Part shown: piece after piece, positions 1-10,426 of the stretch
How the letters are laid out: every line of letters begins with the position of its first letter
Position numbering within the stretch: the first letter of the stretch is position 1
Source of the DNA: Burkholderia sp. Leaf177
GTDB taxonomy: Bacteria; Pseudomonadota; Gammaproteobacteria; Burkholderiales; Burkholderiaceae
DNA length: 64,000 nucleotides
Assembly (NCBI RefSeq): GCF_001424345.1
Contig: NZ_LMPF01000022.1
Span: 116,122 to 180,121 of the forward strand
Direction: 5' to 3'
Notes under the pieces: generated by a model
Told to the model about the DNA's origin: nothing
Databases searched by the model: none
The model's input: the letters and a program-made list of their open reading frames with translations, nothing else
Translations under genes and position numbers: made by a program

Positions 1-1
1 G

Positions 2-832
2 GGATACGTTACGGCGAACCTTCCCCACCGTGCAAATCCAGTAGCAGGCTCGCAAATACGCGATGTCATTGACGCTTGCGTGCTCTTGACGGACGCGGGA
101 AAAACTCTCATGGCTCACTTTGTGGCGCTGATCATGGCTGGAGATGTCCCAATTTTGACTGGTCCAGAGGCCAAAGATTTCATCCGTATAGCGGAAGCGC
201 TGATTTCTTCGGGTAGGTCGGCAAGGTTGGTCGCTGACCCAACAATGATCTGTTTTGAAGATCTATGGACGCGCGCTGGATTACATGTGTCAACGACACT
301 TGGTCAGGCGCTGGAGATGTCATCCGGAGAGAATCCGGTCACCGTATTGGCGGTCATTGAAAACGCGGAAGCATCCGGCGCGCGATTTTGGTACCCGGCT
401 CTTGCGGATAACGCGCGCGGAGGCAAGTTGCCTCGACATTTTTTCGTCTGCATTACTGTCGGAGACAGCGCGTGCGAGGAAGCCAAAGTGATTGGTGACG
501 AAGGCGTGCAGCTGGATATTCGGAAAGCTATAGTTCCGAATGCCGCCGCGATTTCGCCAGCGTTATTGGGACCGGCACTGTTTCGCGAGGTTCGGCCAGC
601 GGAGTGGATAGTAGATATCGCCCCGGGGGTGGGTGCGATTGGCTCGATCACGGCACATCTCGATATCGACACTGCCATCCGAGCAGCTCGGGCCGCCCTA
701 GAGGCAATGCGCCTAACTAGTTCAAGTGCCGCAGAGTCGGCCGCAAAATCCGTCGTAGCGTTGTTCGCACAAGAAGAGTCGCGCGGTAATTCATCGCTCT
801 CGTTACTTTCCCGAGGAAATACAGGTGCTTGA
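2..832 (+). CDS. C-terminal part of an unidentified protein, truncated by the window edge
   Basis: The reading frame is open from base 2, so this is the 3' end of a longer gene. An apparent GTG start at 80 lies inside the frame and is probably not the real start. The visible 276 residues carry no motif I can name with certainty. The stretch around GDVPILTGPEA, followed by repeated beta-strand/helix alternation, resembles a degenerate AAA-type or MoxR-like fold, but no Walker A lysine is visible. The last ~40 residues are rich in Ser and Ala. Its stop (830-832) overlaps the GTG start of the DruE-like helicase at 825, so the two are probably translated together and work together. By analogy with Druantia operons, where DruE follows one to four partners, it may be such a partner; this is inference. 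Confidence 0.7.
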   Translation, partial: GYVTANLPHRANPVAGSQIRDVIDACVLLTDAGKTLMAHFVALIMAGDVPILTGPEAKDFIRIAEALISSGRSARLVADPTMICFEDLWTRAGLHVSTTLGQALEMSSGENPVTVLAVIENAEASGARFWYPALADNARGGKLPRHFFVCITVGDSACEEAKVIGDEGVQLDIRKAIVPNAAAISPALLGPALFREVRPAEWIVDIAPGVGAIGSITAHLDIDTAIRAARAALEAMRLTSSSAAESAAKSVVALFAQEESRGNSSLSLLSRGNTGA

Positions 833-3800
833 TCCAATCGGCGGTTTCGCCCGCATTAAGAACTTTTTTATCTCCTACGTTGAGACGAACTTCCGCATCT
901 CCGACGCCGACGCCGCCGATCATCGACGGACCCTCCTGGAAACGGTCAACGTTCTTGCTACTGAACCGTATCTAGAACCTGTCCTTCGATATGAATCGCA
1001 TGAAGAGAAGCTTGAGGAAATGGCGGCACGAGCAGACGGGCCGCTTGCCCCTCTTTCTGGCGAGGGCCGCTGCGCGTTTGCGGAACTAGCGCTTTCCGGG
1101 TTGTTCGAAGGAGAGGATCAAGACGGGCCGATCCGACGCCGGTCCAATTACGCACCCTACCGGCATCAAGTGGAGATGCTCGCGCGTGGACTGCAATCCG
1201 GTCGTCCCGGCATCGTCACATCAGGCACCGGTTCAGGAAAAACCGAAAGTTTCATGCTACCCGTGCTTGCTGCGCTTGCGAATGAAGCGGTTAATTGGAA
1301 AGCGCCCCACGATAAATACCTTCAAGATGACTGGTGGAAAAAGCCAGGCTCCAAATGGTCCGGGAGGCGAGCAGGCGAGACGCGTCCTGCGGCAATTCGA
1401 GCGCTGGTGTTATACCCCATGAATGCGCTAGTCGAGGACCAAATGGTTCGTCTACGAAGAACTTTGGATTCCGAAGACGCGCGACATGTAATGGCCGATC
1501 GGTTCTTGGGAAATAAGATATTTTTTGGTCAATACACCAGCGCAACGCCGGTGACGGGTCATGAGACCCATCCGCGACTCGCGTCTGATAAAAAAGAGAA
1601 GGAACGACGCTCCCGTCGGGGAACTAAGCTGCGTGCGGCCATGCATGAAATCGAGCGTAACCAGTCCGCGGCTCGAACGCATGACGAACGGCAAAGGATA
1701 CAGTCGCAAGAAAGCGGAGATCGAAGACCGGATCTCACACGATACATATTCCCGTCCGCGGACGGAGGTGAAATGTCCTCGCGCTGGGACATGCAAGAGG
1801 CACCTCCAGACATATTGGTAACGAATGCGTCGATGCTTGGGGCAATGCTCTCACGCGAGGTAGAAGATCCTATCTTCGCTAAAACGCGCGATTGGCTTCT
1901 CTCGGGCGACCAATCCTATTTCTACCTGGTGTTTGACGAACTGCATCTTGTAAGAGGCTCCTCGGGGACCGAGGTTGCATTCCTCATCAAGGCGCTTATT
2001 GAGCGCCTAGGCTTGGATGCTCCGGAGCACCGCTATAAGCTTAGAATCCTTGCGTCATCGGCGTCGCTCCCGATGGACGGTGATAGGGGCACACAATCGC
2101 GCACATATTTGCGTGACCTATTCGCTCCCTTTGGAACGAGTCGAAATGCCTTGGACGCGGGATCAACGTCGCCAGATTTTTGGGCCGATTGTGTTGTGCG
2201 AGGTGTTGCATCAGTTCCTGAGTGGTCAAAAGGCAAACTCGACGCAAGCCCATTCGCAAAACTTTACGAGTCCGCGGCAATCGGTGCAGACGGATTTGTG
2301 GGGCGAATTAAGGATAGCCAACAGCTTGACCAGCCCATCCGTGACGCCGCGCGTGCAGTTGGCATCGTAAGCGAAACAATAGAGGACGTCGTAAAAGAGC
2401 TCGCGGTGGTCGCCGCCACGGTTTTAACGCAGGCATGTAGGGACGGCGCGGGCGTTCGAGCTACCGCCACTGACATCATAGCGAAGAGTATCTTCGGTGA
2501 CGAAGTTGGTGAGCGTGCTACCGCGCTACGTGGTCTGATGCTCGCGCGCGCGCTGCCTGAATCGGATCTTTGGTCCGCACGGATCTCGGCCGAAACGCCG
2601 GCCTTCCGAGTTCACACATTTATCAGGAACATTGAAGGATTGTTTGCTTCTCCCCAAGAAGTCGGTGGGAAAGTCGAATTTATCAATCTGACCGTTGAGC
2701 GAGGCATTTCGCACGCGGCACGCTCAGACGATACCAAGCGTGGAAAGCGACTCTTTGAGTTGCTTTACTGTGAAGCGTGCGGCGACCTCTTTATCGGGGG
2801 ACAGCGCGGTCAGAAGAGTGCATCTACTGCCGCCACGGAATTGCTGCCGGCGTCAGCTGATCTGGAAAATCTACCCGAAAAGGCTGCGTCGGAATACTAC
2901 GACAGCATGAAGTTGGACGAATTCGCAGTTTTTTGGCCAAGGCGTAGTGATTGGGCACCTTCTGAAAAGGACTTCGACAAATGGGAGATGGCTCATTTGC
3001 ATCCTGAAACAGGGGTCGTAAGGCGAGGCATTCCTATCCCCGAGGGAAACATCGGTGGATATTTGTATTTTCAAAACGACTCGGCTGTGACCGAGAAGGG
3101 CAAGGTCGTAAGACGCCCGTCAGCGCAACCGTTCTGCTGTCCAAAGTGTGGGACTGACTATTCCAATCGACCAGCGTCGAGCCGGTCTCGCTCCCCCATC
3201 CGCGCATTCAGGACCGGTGTGACAAAAGCCTCTCAGCTCGTCGCAACCGAGCTGTTCGAGCTGCTACACGCGATTGGCGCAGAGCCGAAGGGCATCGTAT
3301 TTTCAGACAGTCGTCAAGACGCAGCGAATCAAGCATTGGAAGTTGAGCGTTTGCACCTAAGAGACCTCCGTCGAGAAGTGCTTGTCTCCGTCGCTCGTGA
3401 GGCGGTAAGAAGGAACGCAGACGAATGGATGACGGCCGAAGAATTCACCGCGCGTTTTCAACAGTTCGCGATCGCGAACAAGCAAAAAGAGATGGGTGAG
3501 CTGGCAGGTCAGTTCGCAAAACAGGGCGGTGGCTCTTCCAGGCATAGCTCCAAGGTCCGACTCAACCAATTGCTCCAAAACGACGACGGAAGCCAAAGAG
3601 TCGGCGATCTCGTGGGCGAATTCATCAGAATGGGGATCCACCCGTTCGATGAAGCAGGACTGGAAAATTTCGAACGTAAGCCATGGCATCGGCTTTTTGA
3701 AAAAAACGAGAACGGATACTCTTTTTCGGGAACTCTCTCCCATGCATCGAGAGCGACTCTAAACGGAAAATTGCTTGAAAAGCAATACGAATTAACAGAC

Positions 3801-6695
3801 GACGTTATCTTCGCAAACACGTTCTTTGCATTAGAAGAGACAGGTCTCGCCTATCCGTCGTCCTCGAGCGAATCCGGAAATGAGATAGATGAGCTTGATG
3901 CCTGGCTACGCCTGTTCGCAAGCGCAACGCGGGTCAGGAACAACAAGTTTGTAGATCACGACCGCCTTGTAGAGTGGACATCAGGAAATGACGTTAAGCA
4001 CAAGCGGACAATTCGATTTGCTCAAAAAATCTTCGGTAATCTTGATTACGTCGACGGACTGTCTTCGGTTCTTCAACGTTTGTCAGATAAAGGTCACAAG
4101 AGCGGATTGTTTGAGATTGGCGACTTGTATCTGAAGGTGGCGAAAGAAAACGATCCGTTCTGGAGGTGTCAGAATTGTGGCCGAGTTCACATGCACTTGG
4201 GCTTAAGGCGATGCACTCGTTGTGCTGAAGACCTCGTATCAGAGCCATCAGGCACGGTTCAAGAGCTTTGGAAAACTAACTTTCTTGCGAGACGCATCGT
4301 TCGAAGCGACGACGAGAATGTGGGCAGGTTTAGGCTCAGGGTAGAAGAACTTACTGGGCAGACCAACGATTTCGCAGCCCGACTACGTCGATTTAAGGGA
4401 ATCTTCGTGGACGGTGAAAGTGATATCCAAAGACTGGCCTCCGAGATTGATATGTTGTCTGTCACGACGACAATGGAGGTCGGTATCGACATCGGTGCAT
4501 TGCAAAGCGTTTATCAGGGAAACATGCCGCCTCAGCGATTCAACTACCAACAACGAGTTGGTCGCGCTGGTCGTCGGGGGCAAGCTTTTTCGTTCGTTGT
4601 GACCTTCTGCCGAGGCCGCAGCCACGACGCATATTATTTCGCTCATCCCTCCGCCATAACCGGCGACGCGCCTCCGCCTCCGTTTCTTGCCGTCAGTCAC
4701 GATCCGATTCCGCTTCGGTTACTCAGAAAAGTTTGGCTCCGGGCCGCATTCTCGGAACTACGCGAAGAGTGCAAAGCGAAGGGACTTTTATATCCTGGCG
4801 ATTTGCTTGTTCCACCCGATGTGCACGGGGAGTACGTTACGACAGGTGACTACTATTTTGATTTGTCGGGGAATTGGCCCGCCCGGTTGCGAAATGCGCT
4901 CGAAAATACGATTGGACACCGCGACAACTATCTGCAAACAGCGACCTTCAATTCTCACCAACGCGAACGATTACTTTCACGAACATCCGTCGACGAGATA
5001 TTGCGCGAGATCGATTTGCTCAAGCCGCAAGCTCCTAGCGCACCGTTCGGATTGGCTCGTTTCTTTGCCGAGCAAGGGCTTTTGCCCATGTACGGAATGC
5101 CGACTCGCGTCCGTGAACTCTATCTGGGACTGCGATCAGACGACGATGGTTCTTCCTCGGACTATGAATGGTCGACGATGGACCGCGACCTAGATCTTGC
5201 CGTCTTTGAATTCGCACCAGGTTCGATATTGGTCAAAGATAAGCTTAAACATCGCGTTGTCGGATTCACGGGAGCTCTGACCGAACCACAGCGGCGCAAA
5301 GGCGGTGCCGCGGAGGTGCGAACAGTTTCATACTGGAAGGAGTCCGAAAACTACGTAGCGGTATGCCGCATGTGCGGCTCCGCGAAGCATACCGACCATA
5401 TGCCACCGGCTGCGTTGACCTGCGACGATTGTGGTGAGCAAATTGAAGCTGACCATTTTCAACTCTACGTGACGCCGGCGGCCTTCCGAACGGACTTCCA
5501 TCCGAAGAGTGATTTTGAAGATGGAGGTCGAATGGCCGTCCGTACTGTTGCAACCGTGTTACACGAAGGGGAACGGATCGATTGGGGAGGAATAACGATT
5601 AGGCGTGGTGCAGACGCGACCATCATGCAACTGAATGACGGCGTACTGGGGGAAGACGAGGTTGGTCTACGCTTCGATATTGACATTGCCGAAGACAACG
5701 CGGTTCCTACCCCATTTGGCACTCGCCCGATTACGATAAGCGGGGATCAGGCAATCGACACCGCCTTCTTGGAGAAGCAACGCAATGGCCGATGGGCAGT
5801 ACAGCCGAATTCGCGCGAGAGATTCGGGTTAGTTTCAAAGAAAAAAACCGAGGCCTTATATCTCGAGCTTCGAGAATTCGATCAACGCTTAACGCTCGAT
5901 ATGGTGGCTCGCCTCGGACCTTTGTCGCATCTTCCGACCCGGGCGGCGGCAATTAGCGCGACTCAAATTCTTGTACAGAAAGCGGCACTAGAGCTCGACG
6001 TCTCCGCCGAAGAATTCGAGGCGCTGGAACCTCGATTGCGTTCGGGGCGTCCAATGCTCCAGATGGCCGACGCGCTAATCAACGGGTCTGGGCTTTGTCG
6101 TCGGCTCGGTGAGTCGGTTAGTACTGGCCGACCACCACAGATTGTTGAGATGCTAAGTGCAATCCTAGCCAATGAGTCTGCGTGGCCGCTACAAGATTTT
6201 CTTAAGATAGACCATGACGGAGCGCATGCGGAACGCTGCCGCTCATCTTGCTATCGCTGCATTCAGCGTTACGGCAATCGTCGATATCACGGTCTCCTTG
6301 ATTGGCGTTTAGGATTATCCTATCTAAGAGCAATGACGCTTCCATCTTATAGCTGCGGGCTCGATGCAAGCGATCGCGACTACCCGGAAATCAAAGGCTG
6401 GATGAACTGGGCCCATGAGATAGCGCAGACGGTGACCGATATGCGTAAAGGCGCACTTGCCTACGAGTCGCTAACGCGTTCAGGGTTACCATGCCTCATT
6501 GAGAGTGATCTGCAGGGCAATGAAACGGCGAGAATTGTCGTCGTGCATCCGCTTTGGCGAATTGATGAGGCTAACATGAAGGCGTTGCTTGCAGACGACT
6601 GGTCCTGCACCTTCAAATATGTCGATACCTTTAATCTGGAACGTCGTCCCTTGAGAGCGCTAGCAAAAATTTCCAACAACGCTTCTTCAGTTTGA
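825..6695 (+). CDS. Giant DUF1998 superfamily 2 helicase, DruE-like (Druantia-type defence)
   Basis: A 1956-residue protein with superfamily 2 helicase motifs: Walker A TSGTGSGKTES near residue 131, Walker B DELH near 371, and helicase-C motifs VGIDIG and QRVGRAGRRGQ near 1220-1256. The C-terminus has a CRSSCYRC cluster followed by YGNRRYHGLLDWRLGL near 1805-1825, the pattern seen in DUF1998 helicases. At least four further CxxC sites (near 648, 771, 1114-1131 and 1513-1531) suggest several zinc ribbons inserted between the helicase lobes. A helicase plus DUF1998 at about 1900-2100 residues is the hallmark of DruE of the Druantia anti-phage systems. The GTG start at 825 is preceded by GAGGAA at about 7 bases. 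The gene overlaps the upstream one and is followed by a strong terminator. The helicase call is secure; the DruE call is likely but could be another DUF1998 subfamily. Confidence 0.88.
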   Translation: MLDPIGGFARIKNFFISYVETNFRISDADAADHRRTLLETVNVLATEPYLEPVLRYESHEEKLEEMAARADGPLAPLSGEGRCAFAELALSGLFEGEDQDGPIRRRSNYAPYRHQVEMLARGLQSGRPGIVTSGTGSGKTESFMLPVLAALANEAVNWKAPHDKYLQDDWWKKPGSKWSGRRAGETRPAAIRALVLYPMNALVEDQMVRLRRTLDSEDARHVMADRFLGNKIFFGQYTSATPVTGHETHPRLASDKKEKERRSRRGTKLRAAMHEIERNQSAARTHDERQRIQSQESGDRRPDLTRYIFPSADGGEMSSRWDMQEAPPDILVTNASMLGAMLSREVEDPIFAKTRDWLLSGDQSYFYLVFDELHLVRGSSGTEVAFLIKALIERLGLDAPEHRYKLRILASSASLPMDGDRGTQSRTYLRDLFAPFGTSRNALDAGSTSPDFWADCVVRGVASVPEWSKGKLDASPFAKLYESAAIGADGFVGRIKDSQQLDQPIRDAARAVGIVSETIEDVVKELAVVAATVLTQACRDGAGVRATATDIIAKSIFGDEVGERATALRGLMLARALPESDLWSARISAETPAFRVHTFIRNIEGLFASPQEVGGKVEFINLTVERGISHAARSDDTKRGKRLFELLYCEACGDLFIGGQRGQKSASTAATELLPASADLENLPEKAASEYYDSMKLDEFAVFWPRRSDWAPSEKDFDKWEMAHLHPETGVVRRGIPIPEGNIGGYLYFQNDSAVTEKGKVVRRPSAQPFCCPKCGTDYSNRPASSRSRSPIRAFRTGVTKASQLVATELFELLHAIGAEPKGIVFSDSRQDAANQALEVERLHLRDLRREVLVSVAREAVRRNADEWMTAEEFTARFQQFAIANKQKEMGELAGQFAKQGGGSSRHSSKVRLNQLLQNDDGSQRVGDLVGEFIRMGIHPFDEAGLENFERKPWHRLFEKNENGYSFSGTLSHASRATLNGKLLEKQYELTDDVIFANTFFALEETGLAYPSSSSESGNEIDELDAWLRLFASATRVRNNKFVDHDRLVEWTSGNDVKHKRTIRFAQKIFGNLDYVDGLSSVLQRLSDKGHKSGLFEIGDLYLKVAKENDPFWRCQNCGRVHMHLGLRRCTRCAEDLVSEPSGTVQELWKTNFLARRIVRSDDENVGRFRLRVEELTGQTNDFAARLRRFKGIFVDGESDIQRLASEIDMLSVTTTMEVGIDIGALQSVYQGNMPPQRFNYQQRVGRAGRRGQAFSFVVTFCRGRSHDAYYFAHPSAITGDAPPPPFLAVSHDPIPLRLLRKVWLRAAFSELREECKAKGLLYPGDLLVPPDVHGEYVTTGDYYFDLSGNWPARLRNALENTIGHRDNYLQTATFNSHQRERLLSRTSVDEILREIDLLKPQAPSAPFGLARFFAEQGLLPMYGMPTRVRELYLGLRSDDDGSSSDYEWSTMDRDLDLAVFEFAPGSILVKDKLKHRVVGFTGALTEPQRRKGGAAEVRTVSYWKESENYVAVCRMCGSAKHTDHMPPAALTCDDCGEQIEADHFQLYVTPAAFRTDFHPKSDFEDGGRMAVRTVATVLHEGERIDWGGITIRRGADATIMQLNDGVLGEDEVGLRFDIDIAEDNAVPTPFGTRPITISGDQAIDTAFLEKQRNGRWAVQPNSRERFGLVSKKKTEALYLELREFDQRLTLDMVARLGPLSHLPTRAAAISATQILVQKAALELDVSAEEFEALEPRLRSGRPMLQMADALINGSGLCRRLGESVSTGRPPQIVEMLSAILANESAWPLQDFLKIDHDGAHAERCRSSCYRCIQRYGNRRYHGLLDWRLGLSYLRAMTLPSYSCGLDASDRDYPEIKGWMNWAHEIAQTVTDMRKGALAYESLTRSGLPCLIESDLQGNETARIVVVHPLWRIDEANMKALLADDWSCTFKYVDTFNLERRPLRALAKISNNASSV

Positions 6696-6718
6696 AGGGC
6701 CGTTGTATTATGCAGATC

Positions 6719-6766
6719 CCGGCAGTGACATCGCTCGCAACAGCGGTGTCACTGCCGGATTTTTTT
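6719..6766 (+). terminator. Rho-independent terminator of the helicase gene
   Basis: Perfect 12-bp stem CCGGCAGTGACA / TGTCACTGCCGG with a 16-base loop, followed directly by AT and a run of T. It lies 24 bases after the helicase stop codon, so it ends the helicase transcript. Confidence 0.9.
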
Positions 6767-6968
6767 AGGGTCTTGTCATCGTTGTGCAAGTAATAAAATG
6801 TCATTAACCGATGCGTCTCGCAGCTTCGTGGCGAACATCCCTATGACAATATTTGCGTAATTCGCGATGCTTAAGACCTTTGTTCACCCGTCGAAGACAC
6901 CCTCTACGAACCTGACCGCACGTGGGAACAGCGACACTCAAGACCAAGTTCGATGCAAGCCCCGGAAC

Positions 6969-7946
6969 ATGATCTATGGCGTTGGCTTCTATGGCATGGA
7001 GGCAGTTCGCATCCTGGCTAAAAAAGGATGGCCGATCGTCGCGGCCGTTAACCGTGCGCGTCCCAAGATCGGACATGATCTAGGACGCCTCGCTGGTCTG
7101 AACGAAGATCTAGCGATCTTGTTTAGGATTGCGAAGTTACCGACTATGCCGCGTTAGGGGCGGACATCGCGCTCGTTGTTCAGCCTGAAAGGCTGAGTCT
7201 GAACTTGATGGCCTACCAACGTCTTCCAGGCGCTGGCATCAACGTTATCTGCCACGGTTCCCATTCCTACTTCCCACATGGCGCTGGTCCGAAACTGGCC
7301 GAGAAGATCGACGCCTTGGCCAAGCAGGGCAGTGTCACGTTCACGGTCACCGGTATCTGGGACTTCTCGAGTATCTGGCCGGGCATCCTAATAGTTCCTA
7401 ATAGCAGGGCCTTGCAGTGAACTTCGCTCGCTCAAACATCACAGCCTCACAAACGCTGAGCCAGCGAATGAGCGAATGAGCGGATGATGCGAGCCGATGG
7501 CGTGGACATGACGCAAGCCGAGTTTGCGCAAAAGGTGACCAAAGACCAAAGTGCCTGGCCAACTAGGTGAATTGTACAAAGGCATTCCGCACCACGTGAT
7601 GCACGCGTTTGGCTTCACCATTACGAACGTGGTCGAACGGTGCGAGCCGGTGCTATCCGATCAACCAGTGTGGTGCCGCATTCTGAATAGGTTGCTAGAC
7701 CCCGGCACCTCGCTTGGCCTAAGGATCGTCGCGTCAGTCGAAACCGCCGCAGGTCCAACGGCAAGCGCGCATATCGAATTGCGCATCCTGGCAGAGGGCG
7801 AGGCCGAACACTTGATGTGGGCGGTCGACGGAAGACCGTCATCAAACATCCGGGTCGACCGCGCGGACGGAGTGCACACCTCGGCCGCATGCATGGTGAA
7901 CCGCATCCCCGAAGTTATAGCCGCTCCGCCACTCCGCCGGGTGTGA
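6969..7946 (+). pseudogene. Decayed dihydrodipicolinate-reductase-like oxidoreductase
   Basis: Three consecutive open segments in different frames (6969-7157, about 7140-7400, 7551-7946) join into one recognisable protein. The first has a Rossmann-like start (IYGVGFYGMEAVRI). The second continues with GADIALVVQPERL and a CHGSHSYFPHGAG stretch. The last ends with the family-like tail HTSAACMVNRIPEVIAAPP. This layout matches NAD(P)-binding dehydrogenases related to dihydrodipicolinate reductase and 2,4-diaminopentanoate dehydrogenase. Two or more frameshifts mean no functional product. It has no obvious link to the defence genes on either side, and the 200 bases after it (7947-8161) show no gene. 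Confidence 0.6.
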
Positions 7947-8161
7947 GATTGATCTCGCAGCATGGTCCCTTGCGGCCTTCGCTCACGTGGCTGCGGCCAT
8001 CCGGCCCCTCGCTGTAGCGTCTCGCGCGCTATAGCGAAGGAAAACGGCCGGTTTTTTTGCGAAGTCCGGATGCCGTTGAACAGAGCTCGGAGAGCGCTAG
8101 AAAGCCCGTTGCGGAAATGAGAGCGAGATTGCAGGCTAGGCATAAACTTGGATGGTTACTA

Positions 8162-9100
8162 CTATTTTGCATAGCCGGTAGCCGCCTGGTCTACGTCCAA
8201 CGCGAAACTGGTAGGCTCTTCACGCAAACGAAAAAGCTCGCGATGCCTTGCAAGAAACTTCGGATTTGGCCAGTCCTCACGCTTTGCGGGAAGATGAATA
8301 ATCTCGCCTTCTTTCACGAAGAGGGATCGAAGCTCCTGGGGTATTTTGTCCCTATGTGAGGTGATGCGGTAATCGTCCGACAACGTCACCAAATGCCTGT
8401 CGAATAGCCAGTGCACCGTTGCGGATAGCGCTAGTCCATTCTGCACTATGTCTGGACCACCATCAGCAACTGGCCAAATATGCGCCGCTTGGGCCTCCGA
8501 TCGCCCGTAATGGTCAGTTATGCGGAGGCCTGAGATGGCGCAGCGGTGACCATAGCTTAGGCATACAGAACGTCTGAAATTGGCATCCCGGACAATCCTA
8601 TTGGTAAGGGCTGTCTCGATGCGCCATATCCGCTCTTCAGCTTCGCCTTCGGTGTTGGTAACAGTTTCTGCAAGTACGCGCGGAAAATCGCCAAGACTTT
8701 GAAAGAGACCCGTACTAACGATGACGATGAAGTCTTCCTCATCCAAAAGACGGACCGAACGCCCTCGCAGGTAAACGCCTACCTCGGCTTTCGGCAATGC
8801 GCGGAGAGCTTGTTCTGCGTACGCACCCTTACTCATCCATGCCACTGGAGCGTCGAACGGTAGGTAGTCGGCCAAAAAGGCGTAGCTCATGCCAGCCTTG
8901 CTCGTGTCGGGCTTGACCGCCGTGACCTTAGCCGTGGCGAAATAAGCCAGATCTCCACCATCTGCGCGAGGTCTTCTAAGTATGATCCAGTCGCCGACAC
9001 ACTTTTCGACGGTGGCAAGATAGCGCCGAGGAAAATGGTAATGCTGCGACGTATCGTCGTCGTACGATGAAGTCGGTTTAGTATCGAATATAGCTTTCAT
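8162..9100 (-). CDS. HNH endonuclease family protein
   Basis: 312 residues. The C-terminal half has an HNH_2-like core: a CLSYGHRCAISG pair of cysteines, then AHIWPVADGGPD and NGLALSATVHWLFDRHLV, where the AHI histidine, the Asn and the later His match the HNH metal-binding pattern. The N-terminal ~100 residues (PRRYLATVEKCVGDWIIL) are a separate, probably beta-rich domain of the kind that can recognise modified bases, but that is inference. The ATG start is at 9100. It is a single-gene unit pointing the same way as the restriction-modification operon to its right and 590 bases downstream of it. It could be a modification-dependent restriction enzyme or a standalone defence nuclease. Confidence 0.82.
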   Translation of the reverse strand: MKAIFDTKPTSSYDDDTSQHYHFPRRYLATVEKCVGDWIILRRPRADGGDLAYFATAKVTAVKPDTSKAGMSYAFLADYLPFDAPVAWMSKGAYAEQALRALPKAEVGVYLRGRSVRLLDEEDFIVIVSTGLFQSLGDFPRVLAETVTNTEGEAEERIWRIETALTNRIVRDANFRRSVCLSYGHRCAISGLRITDHYGRSEAQAAHIWPVADGGPDIVQNGLALSATVHWLFDRHLVTLSDDYRITSHRDKIPQELRSLFVKEGEIIHLPAKREDWPNPKFLARHRELFRLREEPTSFALDVDQAATGYAK

Positions 9101-9693
9101 TTACGAACGAATTTAGAACGTACGTTTTTATAGCAAAGATTTTGGCAGCCTTGTGTTTAGCGCACTCGACTGCCTAGTCTCGCGCTCCTAGAGCACCTCA
9201 ACACTCCACGCCGCTTAGTTCAGAGCATTGCTATCGCATCCGACGCTCTTGGCGAAATCTTGGTTCCCGAACTCAGACCATGATTTTGCCGTTAGCCATG
9301 CATTCAGTATCGTGCTACCAATTTCCGGTACGGGAACCTCGGGCGGTGAATGTGCGATGCGTTGCAGTATGCCCCCCAAATTGGCAACGATCGCAAGAGA
9401 GCGTGCGAGCCGGTTTGCTTGGGGGGATGTGCGCCGTGCGAGATGCAAGAACTGTCCATGTTCCGGAAGGACGGCTGTCGCGAACTGCTCATCAAGGCCG
9501 TAACGGCCGCCGAGAATCTGCCGGAGGTGCGCAGACCGCACGACGTTGCGGTCTCAATGAACCCGCTCATGTCAGACACGGCGATTGGTGGCGAAGAACG
9601 GACGTTCACAACTTGGAATATCGTGTTCGTGACTGAAAGCCCGCGAACATGTTATTTTCACACTTGTAGCTTAGTCGGGCGATGTCAGCGTGA
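9101..9693. other. Intergenic stretch without a convincing gene
   Basis: Several short overlapping frames exist on both strands (about 9215-9541 minus, 9228-9503 and 9350-9781 plus), but none has a recognisable domain, a good ribosome binding site or clear protein-like composition. It may contain remnants of a lost gene, and must contain the promoter of the HNH gene near 9101-9180. Confidence 0.4.
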
Positions 9694-10416
9694 TCATACA
9701 TCTTCGTCGGTGTCTTTCCCCTCCTTACTTACGGACGTTGCGCCGCCCAGCGCTTCGTATCTACGCTGCGCTAACCATTGAAGTCGTCGAGCTTGCGCGA
9801 GTAGAACGCGCCGCAACCCGCCCTGAACCTTCCGCTCGGAAATAACTTGAGCGAGCCGGGAGATGATTAACGCGCGGCGAGCAAGCCGAAAATCAGGATG
9901 CGACCTGAGTTCCCACACCCTTGGCGAAACTATCCGGTCCCGATACGAGGGAGGGATTTCGGTCGTATCGATGCCAGGTGGAGGATCCTTCTCATTCAAT
10001 ATTACCTTGAACTTCGACATCTCGACCGCTCTTGCTGTGATGACGCGCTCTAGCGTGTTGAGATGGTGTCGGGCAGCAGAGTCACCGCTCGGTGTCCTTT
10101 GGAATTGTGGAAGCGGCCAAACTTCAATTTCGAAAACCTCAAACGGATCAAGGACGGACATTGCGACAGCGTCGGTCCGTTGATTAGTGAGATGACGTCG
10201 AATGCGAGTACGCAATGCTTCGTTCGTTTGGCCAACATAGATTGGCTCGCCGTCGTAGTCGAAGAATGCGTAAACACCCCATTTATAATTCCCGACCTTT
10301 ATCAAGGTACCTGAGGGGTCGGGAAACGACGCGTCGAGAAAGCGCACGAGGTTGACGCGAAGGTCCTCAGTCTCAAACGGAGGCAAATTTACGTAGTCTG
10401 GATCGAATAAAGTCAC
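9694..10416 (-). CDS. GIY-YIG nuclease of the restriction-modification operon
   Basis: 240 residues. Near residues 46-75 it has a GIY-YIG-type core: WGVYAFFDYDGEPIYVGQT followed by RIRRHL, giving the paired GVY and YVG strands and the conserved Arg. A helical, Arg-rich C-terminus follows and ends in an acidic tail. The GTG start at 10416 is preceded by AAGG. It is the last gene of the operon, 10 bases after the PD-(D/E)XK-like gene. Eco29kI-type restriction enzymes use this fold, so it may be the actual restriction enzyme or a second nuclease acting with the preceding one. Confidence 0.82.
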   Translation of the reverse strand: MTLFDPDYVNLPPFETEDLRVNLVRFLDASFPDPSGTLIKVGNYKWGVYAFFDYDGEPIYVGQTNEALRTRIRRHLTNQRTDAVAMSVLDPFEVFEIEVWPLPQFQRTPSGDSAARHHLNTLERVITARAVEMSKFKVILNEKDPPPGIDTTEIPPSYRDRIVSPRVWELRSHPDFRLARRALIISRLAQVISERKVQGGLRRVLLAQARRLQWLAQRRYEALGGATSVSKEGKDTDEDV

Positions 10417-10426
10417 TGCTTACCTT

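Noticed and set aside
9215-9781. Overlapping frames on both strands that could be a gene between the HNH and GIY-YIG genes
   Set aside because: None has a clear start, motif or believable amino-acid pattern; treated as intergenic.
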